From the NCBI GenBank assembly GCA_018105865.1, contig CM030848.1, positions 6,614,301-6,678,300 of the forward strand: DNA of 64,000 bases, given 5' to 3'. This DNA comes from Metaphire vulgaris (lineage: Eukaryota; Annelida; Clitellata; Crassiclitellata; Megascolecidae). The notes beneath the pieces are model-generated. The model did no database searches, was not told the origin of the DNA, and saw only the letters and a list, made by a program, of their open reading frames with translations. Positions within the stretch are counted from its first letter, which is position 1. Each line of letters opens with the position of its first letter. Positions 12,058 through 22,584 of the stretch are shown here, in pieces. A program made the position numbers and the translations under genes.

Positions 12058-12689
12058 AAGAATTCTATCAATTTCTATGTGTAGGGCCTATACATCAGCA
12101 TGTCACATATGTAACTTCAAAATGAATTTATAACACATCAATAAGTTCACAGGAAGTTTACACTCTGCATCACAAGAATGACTGTAACTAAAAGTGACAT
12201 TTATAATAAAATTGTATAAATGCCTGAGCAGCCTGACAATAAGGAACTTGTAGGCCTACTTGAACTGAATATATGAAGTTACAAAGTTGCACTGCAGTAA
12301 TTGCACAGGCAAATTAACATGCTACTCCAACGTGATACCAAAACTCGGGGGGAAATTTCCTCCCCCTAGCTTTTTTAGAGAGCATTTGCTTTCTTTCCTC
12401 CTCTGTGGTACTGTAGAAGTGCGTATTTTGCAGATCTTAGTCTGCAAACCTCTAGATCTGCCTCTAAATCTCTTGAATAAGTGAAAATGTTGCCATCAAG
12501 GCGAGTGCATTGAATTACTGTAATAGTTTGCTGTGGCGAAAAACCAGTTAAGGTCGAAATGTTTGCTTTTACAAGTCGATAACCCTGCTGGAGTTTCAAA
12601 CGTTGACGGCGGGAGTAGTCTGAGCCGGGTGAGTCCCACTGCACTTTTTGTCCAGTTCGTAGGCGGCGATCTGCCACAAAACTTTGGAG

Positions 12690-13250
12690 TGTCCACTGTC
12701 CAAACTTCCCATGGGATGGACCGTTCCTTTTCCTTCCTTACGGACCAGAAATCTTAAGCCGCGGGTCATTCATCGATCGACTTACTAGACATTTTACAGG
12801 ACTTATGATATTGTTGATATCCTTCGTCCTCGCAATGTCATTGTCGTTTGTGTAGTTAGAAATGACGGTGCCCTATTTCGAACTATTTCACGAATTGATC
12901 GAAATTTAGGCCGACATTGAGAACTCTTGCACGATTTGAAGTAACGAAAGTGGATGCAAGAGAAAATGTGGTTTCTGTAGGCCTATGGGAATTTCTTCAA
13001 TTTGCTAAGATTTTACGTTGCCTTCTATATCACACGGCAAATTACTTATAGGCCTAAATGCTGTTTTTGTCTTCTATAAAACCTGCCTACAATGGACCAG
13101 ATATCTTAAGACGCGTAATTAATTCCTCGATCGACTGACTGTAGGTTCTATAGCTTCACAGACTTTGCTGCTAACAGGCAAACTTGAAACAGCTCTTGTA
13201 GATGTTAAAATTGCATCGATTATATGCGGGGTGTCCACTGTCCAGCAGCT
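12690..13250 (+). repeat. Diverged tandem duplication, about 345 bp period
   Basis: Shared words in the two halves: GACCAGAAATCTTAAGCCGC (12745) and GACCAGATATCTTAAGACGC (13093), each followed by CGATCGACT. No gene is seen in 12066-13340. Confidence 0.45.
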
Positions 13251-13347
13251 ATTGGACATCCTTGACTCAAACCTGAAGTGTCCCGACACCCTCCCCCATG
13301 ATCGCCGCCTATGGTCTAGTTAAATTTTTACGAATTGGACACCGCTC

Positions 13348-13521
13348 CAATGTTTCATCCAGACTCCAGACCTTTGGGGGACGGGCGGAAATTGACCTGG
13401 CTGGAGCCCGGATGGGTAAGACGCCATTCAATGCAAAAATTGTGTCCGTGCTGGGATGGGGCGGCGATTTTTGGTTTGGAGAGAGAGGAATTTCCCCCTA
13501 ACGGGCCTGGATAAAACACTG
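13348..13521. mobile_element. hAT-type MITE, CAGTGTTTAATCTAG family
   Basis: Termini CAATGTTTCATCCAGACTCC and CAGTGTTTTATCCAGGCC; perfect repeats CACCGCTC at 13340-13347 and 13522-13529. Confidence 0.82.
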
Positions 13522-13725
13522 CACCGCTCCTCTTATTACTAGTTTATGAAGAGATTTTAAGAAAGATAGATTCACATCGAAACTTTTAGCGTAAAAATGG
13601 AAGTCAGTGGCAGAAATAAGGAAGGCTAATTTAACAAAAACAGCCAAAACAGAACACAGTTGTAACATAATAAGGAATCAAATGATTAGATCGTTTGAAA
13701 AGATCCTCAAAATAGACAAATAAGA

Positions 13726-14125
13726 CAGGGCCGCCGAGAAAAATTCCGGGCCCCTGGCAGTGGCGGCTCTAGGATTTGGCAAGTGTGGGGGCCGTTGGGG
13801 GGGGGCAACTTCTAATCATGGGGGCCAACCATTTGTTGTTTAATGTATGTAGCATTAAGTATAGGGTCCCAACTGGGGGGGGCACTGGGGGGGGGGCAGG
13901 CTCTCAATAGGGGGGCACGGGCCCCCTGGCTTTCCGGTGGAGCCGCCACTGGCCCCTGGGCAGAACAGTCGCTGGCCCCTAAAGTGGTGACGACCTTAAC
14001 ACTTAAAGCCTGTCTTGTGCCTTGTTGACGGGCGCCCCAAACGCTCCTGTGTCTTCAACCCTAACCTAACCCTAACTGCAGACCCGCTCGGGCCCCACTA
14101 CAGATCGCCGGGCCCCTGGGCATTT
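13726..14125. mobile_element. CAGGGCCGCCGAGA element, right end unclear, hosting a MITE
   Basis: The left terminus CAGGGCCGCCGAGAAAAATT matches the family of 629-844; repeated GGGCCCCTGG blocks follow. Interrupted by 13758-13951. A matching right terminus was not found, so the end is approximate. A short CCCTAACCTAACCCTAAC string lies at about 14059-14076. Confidence 0.45.
13758..13951. mobile_element. hAT-type MITE, CAGTGGCGG family, perfect target repeat
   Basis: Termini CAGTGGCGGCTCTAGG and CAGTGGCGGCTCCACC; perfect repeats GCCCCTGG at 13750-13757 and 13952-13959. Nested in another element. Inverted relative to its relative at 3780-3959. Confidence 0.88.
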
Positions 14126-14705
14126 GCTCCCGGCCTATGGATGCCATGAAGTCCGGTTTTTAATTGAACTATCCGATATTTTGCCTATTTGTCCGACGAA
14201 AAATTAAGGCAATACCTGATATGCATGTGTCCGGTATTTTCTTGCAAGCTACTAAACTACAACAAACAAACCCCTCACAGCCAGAGGCATCTATCCCTAT
14301 TTAAGGCGGGCGCAGCTGCGCCCGGAAAAATGGGGGTATTTTGCTACTAATCTGAACTGAACCGAGACTGATATTGATTAAAAGTAACACTGACCGTGAC
14401 GTAATCAATGATAGCTATGCCTAACACAAAGGATAAAAAGCTGAATATAATACTAAGTCTACAAGGGAGCAACTTAACAGGGGGAATTTGTAATTTTTGA
14501 GGGGGAATTTTAATTTGGGGAATTGAACCCGGCTGCAAGGGGTGGGGGGAAGAAGCATAGGCGGCGCACTCCTATCGGCCCCGTCGGCCCAGGCCGGGAG
14601 TACCCGGCCCGCCATGGGTCGGGCCGGGGTACTTTTAGGAAGTAAGAACTGAAGAATTGCGATTTTTAAATTGTTTGGTTAAATTCTCACTTGAATTTCG
14701 AAAAA

Positions 14706-14985
14706 GACGCTGTCGCTGGAGGGCGAATGTTCTGCCGAATAGGGCTTTATAGTTGCAAGATCAGATAAGATCAGATAGGCATGTCATATTCTCATTTAAC
14801 CAGAAGGCGTCAAACACGGCAGTCATAATCTTATTAGATTACACAGCTGCTGTCGCGGGAGGAGGAATGCACTGCCCAATAAGGCTTCATAGTAGAAAGA
14901 TCAGATAAGATCAGGCAGGGGTCATATACACTTTCGAGGTGTCAAACGCAGCAGTAACGTACGTCTATAAGATAACATTAGATTA
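14706..14985 (+). repeat. Tandem duplication, about 140 bp period, with GATA motifs
   Basis: Two similar copies, each with a 'GCTGTCGC(T/G)GGAG' block, an 'AATA(A)GGCTT(T/C)AT' block and the string GATCAGATAAGATCAG, at 14759 and 14899. It lies directly upstream of the leader of the 15236 exon and could be a duplicated promoter element. Confidence 0.55.
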
Positions 14986-15235
14986 AAAGACGGCGGAAGG
15001 CCCTTTGACGAACCAAGTGAGGAGACGGTGGGCGAAAAGGCGAAAGGGCAGCCAGAGGGCACCAGGGAAGCAGTAGAGGGCGTTAGAGTGTTTCACCGAG
15101 AGAAGTGGGATTTGGGTTGATCGAAAGTGATCAGTTAGAGCTTCACTGTGTTTGCATAAATTGCGGAAAGCAATCTAACGACTTCAGGGATTGATTCAAT
15201 CGTTCAACAGACAACAGCGCTTCGCCATCGACACA

Positions 15236-15292
15236 ATGGACAAGTTTGTTGTTAAACGTCGTAAACTGAATGTCGAAGACCCTGAACAAACT
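15236..15292 (+). CDS. Probable first coding exon of an unidentified gene (hAT/ZMYM-like start)
   Basis: A CpG-containing leader (about 15000-15235) leads to an ATG at 15236 and 19 codons beginning MDKFVVKRRKLNVEDPEQT, followed by a perfect donor (ACT, GTAAGT) at 15293. Short basic starts of the 'MDKF/MDRF' kind are common in hAT-type transposases and host zinc-finger genes derived from them, but 19 residues cannot prove this. No second exon was recognised downstream: 15300-16050 has no open frame with convincing similarity. The leader follows a tandem 140-bp duplication. It could be a TE-derived or host gene whose other exons were lost. Confidence 0.4.
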
Positions 15293-16667
15293 GTAAGTAC
15301 TTCAGATACAACATCTGCGCAAATTATTCCATAGTGAAGTGTAGGACTAGGACTATGCTACGAAAAACTATAATCGTATAAATCTCAACACTAGACATGG
15401 TCACCCCAAGATTTATGGGACTCCCCGAGTTGTTTTTCGCCATAGTTTTCATCCTTCCCAATCCTATTGTATGGAGCCTTATTCTTGATTTTATATCTTC
15501 TTGCTGACTGCCTGTGCTTTTTCAATGACACCTTCAACACATCTGAATGGCCTGACTCTTTCCATGTTTTTGTCCATTCATTGTAATATTCGCGATTTTT
15601 TATTCCCTTTCGTTGTGTTATTAAAAACATTTTATTTTTTGTTTACAATTACAGTACACATGGACTACTGCCTTCTTACAAATGTGATGAAATAAAAGTG
15701 TTGCAGAATGCAAATGTTTAAAATGCCAGTTCACCTTGTGAATAAACATCTTACAGCCCCAGTGGCGTGCAGGGAGTTTTGGGGCCTAATCGATAAAAAC
15801 CTTCTTAAAACGTTTTTTTGTTATAAATCACAATTGAAAATGCATTTTGGCTATCTACTGTAAGTTAGTTAGGCACCTCGACCCTCAACGACCGCTGCCC
15901 TGGGTACTTTTTGTGTCTTCCGCCGCCTCTGGGTAGAAGCCGCTGCTCACAGCTTAATAGTACAATGCAACATTTTGGCAACATTCTCCTCCAGATAATA
16001 ACCTGTGTTTGGGAAAACCCAAATCCTAAATGTTTAGCCTTTTATTAGGCAGTCTAAAGCAGGGTTTCCCAACCATTTTGGACCGCAGCCAACTTCAGCG
16101 GTCTTGTATCGTGCCGCGCCCATATTCATAGCATGTAATATAAAAATGCATCTGGCGCCATCTGGCGAACGCTGAAAATAATCATCTGAGTTTTGAATAA
16201 ATGGCAAAACAAAAGCTCTGATTCAAACATGTGGCAAATGATTAGGCAGAATTATTCATACTTTTGCTAAATAAGACAAAATGAGAGAAATAGATATTTA
16301 AATTTCTTGAAAATTATCTTTTTCAATCTTGCCAAAAACATACCTTTGTTACGCGTCTTAAAAATCCTATGAGTATGGCAAAATCACTTAACCGCCATGT
16401 ATAGCTGCTATCACATCAAGAGATTCTCTATTGTTAATGGAGTTTCAGAGCAAAATGGTCGGAATACGCTTTCCTTATGTTATTGTGAAATAAGGTTAAT
16501 TTTTATAAGTAGGCATGCTGTAGACCCGGGATCCCCAAACTTTTTGGAACTGTGTGACTTAGGTTATTTCAGTGGCTTTGTAAGATGCCGCGACCCTGAA
16601 ACTTATTGTCAACTAAATAGGATAAAACACTATTGATTTTAATATAGGCCTAAACCGTGTATGGGGA

Positions 16668-16834
16668 CAGGGCGCTATTTGTAGGGGAGGAAGGGGGAAT
16701 CTCCCCCACTGCCCAACTGCATCCCCCTACTGCTACATCCCCCACCACTACACCCCCACTGCTACATTTCCCAACAACTACACCCCCAAGCTCGACGTAT
16801 TCCCCCACTGCTCCAGGTCACAAATCGCACCCTG
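16668..16834. mobile_element. Nested hAT-type MITE 1 in 16060-17442
   Basis: Termini CAGGGCGCTATTTGTAGG and CAGGGTGCGATTTGTGACC; target repeats TATGGGGA (16660-16667) and TATGGGGG (16835-16842). Interior is C-rich. The paralogue 7938-8735 lacks it. Confidence 0.78.
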
Positions 16835-16985
16835 TATGGGGGGGGGGGGGTTGCTGACATAAAAATTTCTTAAAACCTAAGTATACTTGCAACTTTTAAG
16901 GCTTGTGACATTGTGGTATTGGTTATAAAATGACACTTTCGAATCTAATTTAACGCTATCCTGCGACCCACTATACTGAGCCCTG

Positions 16986-17150
16986 CAGTGTTGGAGTTGT
17001 GAAATTTGAGCGGGGTGGGGGTGGGTGGGGGACTGAAATTCAATGAATGACAGAAACTGCATGTACCCGATATGCGATTTTTGGGAGGGTTGCAAAGTTA
17101 GCTGGGCCGGGGATTCAACCACCCCCAACCCTCGGCAACCTCAAACGCTG
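16986..17150. mobile_element. Nested hAT-type MITE 2 in 16060-17442
   Basis: Left CAGTGTTGGAGTTGTG, right CAGCGTTTGAGGTTG; perfect repeats GAGCCCTG at 16978-16985 and 17151-17158. The paralogue at about 8704-8712 shows the empty site with one GAGCCCTG. Confidence 0.83.
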
Positions 17151-17208
17151 GAGCCCTGCGACCCACTTTTTGGTCGCGACCAAGGAAACACTGTTCAGGA
17201 AACACTGG

Positions 17209-17435
17209 CAGGGGCGTAGCGACGGGGGTATATCGGTATACACCGGGGGGTATATCGGAATATATACCCCCGGGAGTATACCAGGGGTATATCGGTATAT
17301 ATACCCCAAAATCAGTCTACCTTAAAGTTTATGTGATTTATATGTGATTTATGTAGTTTATATGGTTTATAGTTAAGGTTTATATCCCCCCAAATATTTA
17401 TACCCTTCCAAATCAAATTCCTGGCTACGCCTCTG
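17209..17435. mobile_element. Nested hAT-type MITE 3 in 16060-17442, GGTATATCGG-rich
   Basis: Termini CAGGGGCGTAGCGACGG and CAGAGGCGTAGCCAGG; perfect repeats AACACTGG at 17201-17208 and 17436-17443. Interior has repeated GGGTATATCGG. A left-truncated relative is at about 39929-40091. Confidence 0.85.
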
Positions 17436-17543
17436 AACACTGGTCTAAAGTTGGTTGAGGCGGATACGCAGACTAGGAGCTTTCAATGTTCAGCCTTAGT
17501 TACATTAATAATGAGTTATATCATAATTTAAGATGATTAGTGT

Positions 17544-17792
17544 CAGTGGCGTCGAAACTAATTTTCGTCAGGGGGTGCAGATTTTCTCCAGGTTAAAATT
17601 TTCTCTTTGAAATCCTTGACAAGCAAAAGAAAGGTCGTCGACGCCCAATTTCACCCTAAAAATACATTGACAAGCAAAGCAATCATCTGCACTTTTTAAC
17701 GCTTTTAAGGCTACAGGGGGTGCAGAACTGCAGACCATCTTCTTTCCAGGGGGCGCAGCTGCACCCCTGCACCCCCACTTCGTACGGGCCTG
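17544..17792. mobile_element. hAT-type MITE, perfect target repeat
   Basis: Termini CAGTGGCGTCGAAACTA and CAGGCCCGTACGAAGTG; perfect repeats ATTAGTGT at 17536-17543 and 17793-17800. Contains TTGACAAGCAAAAGAAAGG and a GGGGTGCAG block repeated near both ends. Confidence 0.82.
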
Positions 17793-17800
17793 ATTAGTGT

Positions 17801-18160
17801 TCTATCCAATTTTAGTGACAATAAGATGTAAATTGATCAGGCATGTTCCAACTCGTTGGGTGAGTTTGTTAACCCTAAGGCTCCGTAAAACTGATATTGT
17901 CAGTTGCAGTGCAGAGTCAGTTGCAGTACGGAGCTTACTTTCAAGGGCCTGTATTGGCTCAAATCCTTATTGGTACACTTGATCGATTGGCTACATGGAA
18001 GAGAATTAGTGAGATGCAATTTTAAAGTATATTTTATGCAATTGAAAAACCAAGATATTAATCAAAGCTCCCGAGACCACTAATAAATACAACGTCATGT
18101 ATCAGTTTCTTTCATTTCTTTGTTTTAAACGGTCCACCGGGGAGTTGCCCCCTATTGAGT

Positions 18161-18244
<84 letters not shown>

Positions 18245-19520
18245 TTTGAGGAGACAGTAGTAATTTTATTGTTTTATTTACTAAATGTGTCATTTGAGAT
18301 GCTGAGGACTATGGTGGACTATTCAAAAAAGTAAAATTTTGAGAAAATGGATTTGAAGTTTGGAAAGAACTTGTAAAATCACCAAGTTGCAATTTATTTG
18401 CTCTGACCAACTACATAATACAAAATTTCCCCTGGTCCATCTTATTGAGTTTGCATTTTTGCCACCTACAGGGGTGTCCGGTTATTTTGGAGAAGGGATA
18501 TGGCAACGCTAAGTCCTGCCCCGTCTCGGCGGGCCTGAACAGAGAACCAAAAAGAATTCACTACTATAAACCAGTGAGAAAACAAACACTGGAATGTCAT
18601 TGAACATTTGGATGTTACAAATGTAGAAACTAAATTCAAAACATATTGTTTCTGCTTCTTTACTTATTTCTTTAAGATAAAATAATTATTATGCATTAGT
18701 TCAACTGGAAATCTCAAAGTCAAATAGTCCGGTTATTAGTTTACTAATATAATATTCAATTCAATTACACGATTTATTCAGTAGTCACTTCAAATTGACA
18801 CAAACTTGATTTTACATGATAATAACACAAAAATTTCAACGGATAACGTGCAAAATTAAAGTCTGATCTCAAACGAGTCAATTTCACCCTAATTCTAGTA
18901 CAAGAGTTCACAACCTTGAGATAACAAATTCACATAAGTGGTCATTACATAATTAAGTAATGATGATGTAGCCTTTTTGACTCACAACCTGTAATGATTA
19001 GTAATGTTTCAACAGACCCACCTCAGCAGTAGGTAACAAATACTTTCACAAATTACTAATTTTTCTAGTTTACAGTGCAATTACATGTATTACGTTTTGA
19101 AGGTTATTTCCCAACATATTAAAGAAATCAAATTAATAATATTAAAGAACAAAAAAATGAAATAATATTTTTTAAACAAAATAATCACAATTCTAAATTT
19201 CAAACAAAAAAGTTTCAAACAAAAGATTGGAAAATAACCCAGAAATGTCCAGATACTTTTAAGCAGAATCTATACTGTTGGTAAATCGGTTTTAAAGGTG
19301 TTACATAACGTTAAGCACACATCCACTCACCCATCCATCCGCGTAATATTCTGTAACGTTTTCAAGGACCCCACCAACCCAAACTCCACTGTTACGTAAC
19401 TATGCAATGGCCCTAACCTCTTTTACAGTCATTCAATGTAGCATACAAACAGTTCAAAAACAATGCAAGAAAAATGGCTATCAAACAAATATGCATACTG
19501 AAACTAAATTTCAGACCAAA
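17801..19520. other. AT-rich stretch without recognised gene
   Basis: Apart from the CA microsatellite at 18159, only AT-rich unique sequence with stops in all frames is seen. Confidence 0.5.
18159..18242 (+). repeat. (CA)n microsatellite
   Basis: About 42 perfect CA units. Confidence 0.95.
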
Positions 19521-19522
19521 TA

Positions 19523-19600
19523 CAGTAAAATCCCGCTATATCCCAGCTCAAGGGATTGTGATAAATACTATGATATTTCCTAATTTCTATAGATCTGATT
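19523..19600. repeat. pogo/Tigger-like half element
   Basis: Contains CAGTAAAATCCCGCTATATC then AGCTCAAGGGATTGTGAT, like the left end of 20292-20560 (AGCTCAAGGGAATGCGAT). No right end. Confidence 0.45.
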
Positions 19601-19964
19601 CCAGGTCATAGAAACCCAAAATTTTGGTTTGGACTAATGTGCACGTCCAGCTATTAAACCATCTAAAATTTCCATTTTATGTCAAATATTAAGATTTACA
19701 TCCAAAAATGTTAAAGATAATAAGGTCCATCATTACATAAACAAATCAAATGAAAAAGTATAAACAATACTTTAAATTAAGAAAATCTCTAAATTCAAAT
19801 TGGTTTTGTTTATCAAAGTTGACAATTAACGAGGTCAAACTGTCTCACTAAGCAGACCGATTGACTTTGTGGACAAATTACAGTATTCAAAGTTTTTATA
19901 GTTGTCTCCAGTTGTCTAGAGCGAGGGAGAGAGCGAAAGTCTTCCAACGGCTTTGATTAATTGA

Positions 19965-20110
19965 TGGCCTGCTTATTCAGTCATAGATGCAGCCAACTAG
20001 GGAGAAAAGTGGGGACCCAACCCCTATGTCTTTTCCCTCCCCTAGCCTATTCTTCAAAAAGTGGTGAGCTTGAGCCTAGCGACCTCATAGACGTTTACGC
20101 CCATGTATCC
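19965..20110 (+). repeat. Second copy of the GCGCCTAGAAACC dispersed repeat
   Basis: Same layout as 7640-7750: GGGGACCC, CCTCCCCTAGCC, then GCTTGAGCCTAGCGACCTCA and TAGACGTTTACGC. The open frame across it is not treated as a gene. Confidence 0.45.
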
Positions 20111-20291
20111 AACGGTCAAAGCGTTGAAAGAATGAACTGCCTGGAAATGCTTGATTCCCAAGAGGGACTAATGAAGCATTTCTCGGTGGTCCGGTCCCAG
20201 TTGCTGGCTGCAAAATTTAGGGTGGGGATTATTGGCCAATAGCCGGATAAGCAAAGATTTCCCAGGGTCGTCGGCCAAAGTCAAATTTGTA

Positions 20292-20560
20292 TAGTAGAGT
20301 ACCATTATATCGAAGCTCAAGGGAATGCGATCATAAATGTACTTCGATATACTGAACATAACTTCGATATATCCCATGGGCTACCGATCCAAAGGGACTG
20401 AAAAACAGTTTCAGCATAAGCGAGATTTCAAAATAAGTGAGTTCGATATATCAGGGTCTCTTTTGTATTTATTAACATAGTGATGGGTGGGACTAGTGCC
20501 TCAACTTTGATATAAACGAGGTTTCGATTTAGGTGAGTTTGATATATCTGGATTCTACTG
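20292..20560. mobile_element. pogo/Tigger-like MITE
   Basis: Termini TAGTAGAGTACCATTATATC and CAGTAGAATCCAGATATATC, flanked by TA on both sides (20290-20291 and 20561-20562), as in Tc1/mariner-pogo elements. Internal 'TTCGATATA' repeats. A related half is at about 19523-19600. Confidence 0.65.
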
Positions 20561-20705
20561 TAGTCATAATATTCATAGAAATATTTCAAAATTAACAAGG
20601 CCTATTAATTAAAAAGTTTACACTATAATTAAATGATTCCTGACTGAGGAAATATTTACATATATATAGTCCTTAAAAACTATCTGCTATTTTAGAATAC
20701 AAGAA

Positions 20706-20757
20706 GCCGTCCATGAAGTACGCCATGCTATTTTATGACCCCTCCCTCTGTCACAAA

Positions 20758-20842
<85 letters not shown>

Positions 20843-21272
20843 GATCTAATAATATTACTATATTATATTAAAGTACATAACAAATCTTGGACCTTCCACA
20901 AAGCGTCGTCCATAAATTACGTAATGCAGGATTTTTATATAAATATATTAGAATATTTCGTTCAATTTTCAGCAGCGAAACAGATATTCAACGTCCGGCA
21001 ATGATAACGAATATAATGAAGACCTACAATTGTATGCATCTTGGGCAAAAAAGTGTTAATGAACAAAAAAAGTCCTCTCAAATGCCTTCACTAGACCTCC
21101 TAGCAGGTATATTTAAGTAAGGTTTTATTTATACTGAAATACAGTACTGAGTGTGACGTCACGGTGGTCCTTACCCCTTCCCTCCCCGTCAACCCCTTCT
21201 CTCCCGTCACAAAAACTGTCACACCATCTTAGACCCTCTCCCTCGAGCGTGACGTACTTTAAGGCCGGTCCA
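20706..21272. mobile_element. TIR element, CCGTCCAT-ACGTC family, with TA microsatellite inside
   Basis: Left CCGTCCATGAAGTACGCCAT, right (inverted) CCTTAAAGTACGTCACGCTC. It contains an internal CGTCCATAAATTACGTAATG block, and a (TA)n run occupies 20759-20840. The segment after 20900 is shared with 46738-46925 (AGTAGC/AGTGTTAATGARC words). Confidence 0.55.
20759..20840 (+). repeat. (TA)n microsatellite
   Basis: About 41 TA units inside the TIR element 20706-21272. Confidence 0.95.
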
Positions 21273-21381
21273 TAACTTTAGAAACAAATGCAGCCTTGGA
21301 TTAAAAATGGGCATATAACTACTGCACCGTGTGACAAATAACTTGATTCTGCTTCACTGAATCTGACATTTAACAATCAAT

Positions 21382-21812
21382 CAGGGCCGACGAGAGGGGA
21401 CAGGGGGTACATTTGTACCTGGGCCCGGCGATAAGCAAAGGGCCCGTGCTGACCAGTAAAAAAATTATTTAAATGTAAAATAAATGAAGAAATAATTTAT
21501 AATGTACTAAATTAATTAATTAATGTGAAACATGCAAAAAATAGCCAAAAATCGCAAAAAATTGCAAAAAATGTCAAAAATTTTCAAATTTGCCAAAATT
21601 GGCCCAAAATTTGCCAAAGATTGCCAAAAATTTGCAAAAATTGCCCAAAAATTATCTTCCCCACCCAAGAAAAGTGAAAAATGCTACTGTTGCTTGTCAA
21701 CATTTATTTAATATGATGATAAAGGATAACTTTTTTGTTTGTCAAGATTTTGAAACAAGCAGCCCGGAATCAATATTTGTCCCCCGGCCCGTATTTTCTC
21801 TCGATGGCCCTG
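21382..21812. mobile_element. hAT-type element in the receptor 3' flank/UTR
   Basis: Termini CAGGGCCGACGAGAGG and CAGGGCCATCGAGAG; perfect repeats CAATCAAT at 21374-21381 and 21813-21820. Ends 80 bp downstream of the receptor's distal stop. The interior has many AAAATTTGCCAAAAATTGC-like repeats and carries an AATAAA in the gene's sense. Confidence 0.85.
21703..21708 (-). promoter_or_regulatory. Candidate polyadenylation signal AATAAA inside a MITE
   Basis: The first AATAAA downstream of the receptor's distal stop (21893) on the minus strand lies about 185 nt away, within the hAT-like element 21382-21812. No other AATAAA is seen between the stop and the element. Use of this signal is inference. 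Confidence 0.4.
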
Positions 21813-21892
21813 CAATCAATACTTCATCATATCGCCATTGTCCTGACAAACACCCTTGGTGACATTGCTGCTGTTTTCAGTGGCTTGAGAGT

Positions 21893-22584
21893 CTAGCATC
21901 TGGTGAACAGATGGCAATTTTTTGCATTAAATGTCTTCTGATTAAGCGACTCTTCACTCTCGTTCAACGAGCTACCGCAGGGAGTGTCTATGTTTGGTTC
22001 GGTAATGCGCTTGTCTTCTTTAGAGGCGACGGTGGAAGACTTGTTGAGATTGTTGAAAATCATGACATCTGGTGACTCTTCTTCCAGCATCATGAGTTTC
22101 TTTCTAATCAGCGAATCATTCGCATTTTGGATTGGAATTCTATCAGCATTCAGAGGCATTGACAGCAGCTGCTTCTCCAAGTCGCACTTCGTTTTTCTGC
22201 CATCCAATGTCAAAGTGTAAGCGTCGACATCACTCAGATCCGACTCCAATCCGATTTGTCGTCAGAGACAACTGACACTCGGTTGTTGTAGCCTTTTATG
22301 ATCTTATACTTATCCACATTGATCCCTGTTGGATAGCGACGACCGTAATCATCAAAATAATCCGTGTCAGCCACAGAACCTTCCATCATTGATATTTCAC
22401 CTCCAGTCAGGTAACAGTCTTCACTTGGGTCCAAATGGAGACGGACTGGTTCTAGGTATGCATTTGGATCCTCTGTTGGCTCACTGTATATATGGCTAAA
22501 GTCATCATTGCAAGCAATCCCCGAATCTGTCAGGATGGCTTGATTCACGGCCAGAACTATTTCTCTGAATTCGGTTGTAGCCTC
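21893..22584 (-). CDS. ADGRL: Last exon: cytoplasmic tail, open in two successive frames
   Basis: Acceptor TGCTGTAG before 22584. The frame fixed by the preceding exon starts [20 protein letters not shown] and runs acidic and Tyr/Asp-rich to a TGA at 22234-22236. A different frame is open from just before that stop, reads [17 protein letters not shown] and continues for about 118 codons to TAG at 21893-21895. Its sequence (acidic, Ser-rich, [23 protein letters not shown]) looks like genuine coding sequence. The two frames overlap by about 25 nt. One extra base in the AAA run near 22255 would join them smoothly (DDKIGLESD). Either the sequence has a one-base deletion, or the tail truly ends early. 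Confidence 0.8.

Larger units (their letters stand above)
16060..17442. mobile_element. hAT-type element, CAGGGTTTCCCAAAC family, copy 2, with three nested MITEs
   Basis: Left CAGGGTTTCCCAACCATTTT, right end GGAAACACTG/GAACACTG; perfect target repeats GTCTAAAG at 16052-16059 and 17443-17450. Shares long stretches with 7938-8735 (for example ACGCGTCTTAAAAATCCTAT). Insertions 16668-16834, 16986-17150 and 17209-17435 are each bounded by their own 8-bp repeat. Confidence 0.88.

Noticed and set aside
15391..15630. 79-codon Lys/Arg/Tyr-rich open frame on the minus strand
   Set aside because: Looks protein-like (NREYYNEWTKTWKESGHSD) but no splice partners or known domain were found, so not called a gene; a transposase or exon fragment remains possible.
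15765..15955. Possible hAT MITE starting CCAGTGGCGTGCAGGGAG
   Set aside because: No matching right terminus or 8-bp repeat found.
18102..18293. Cys-Val repeat open frame
   Set aside because: CA microsatellite.
19961..20242. 93-codon open frame on +
   Set aside because: It covers a dispersed repeat that recurs at 7640 and 8960 with stops; no similarity to a protein.
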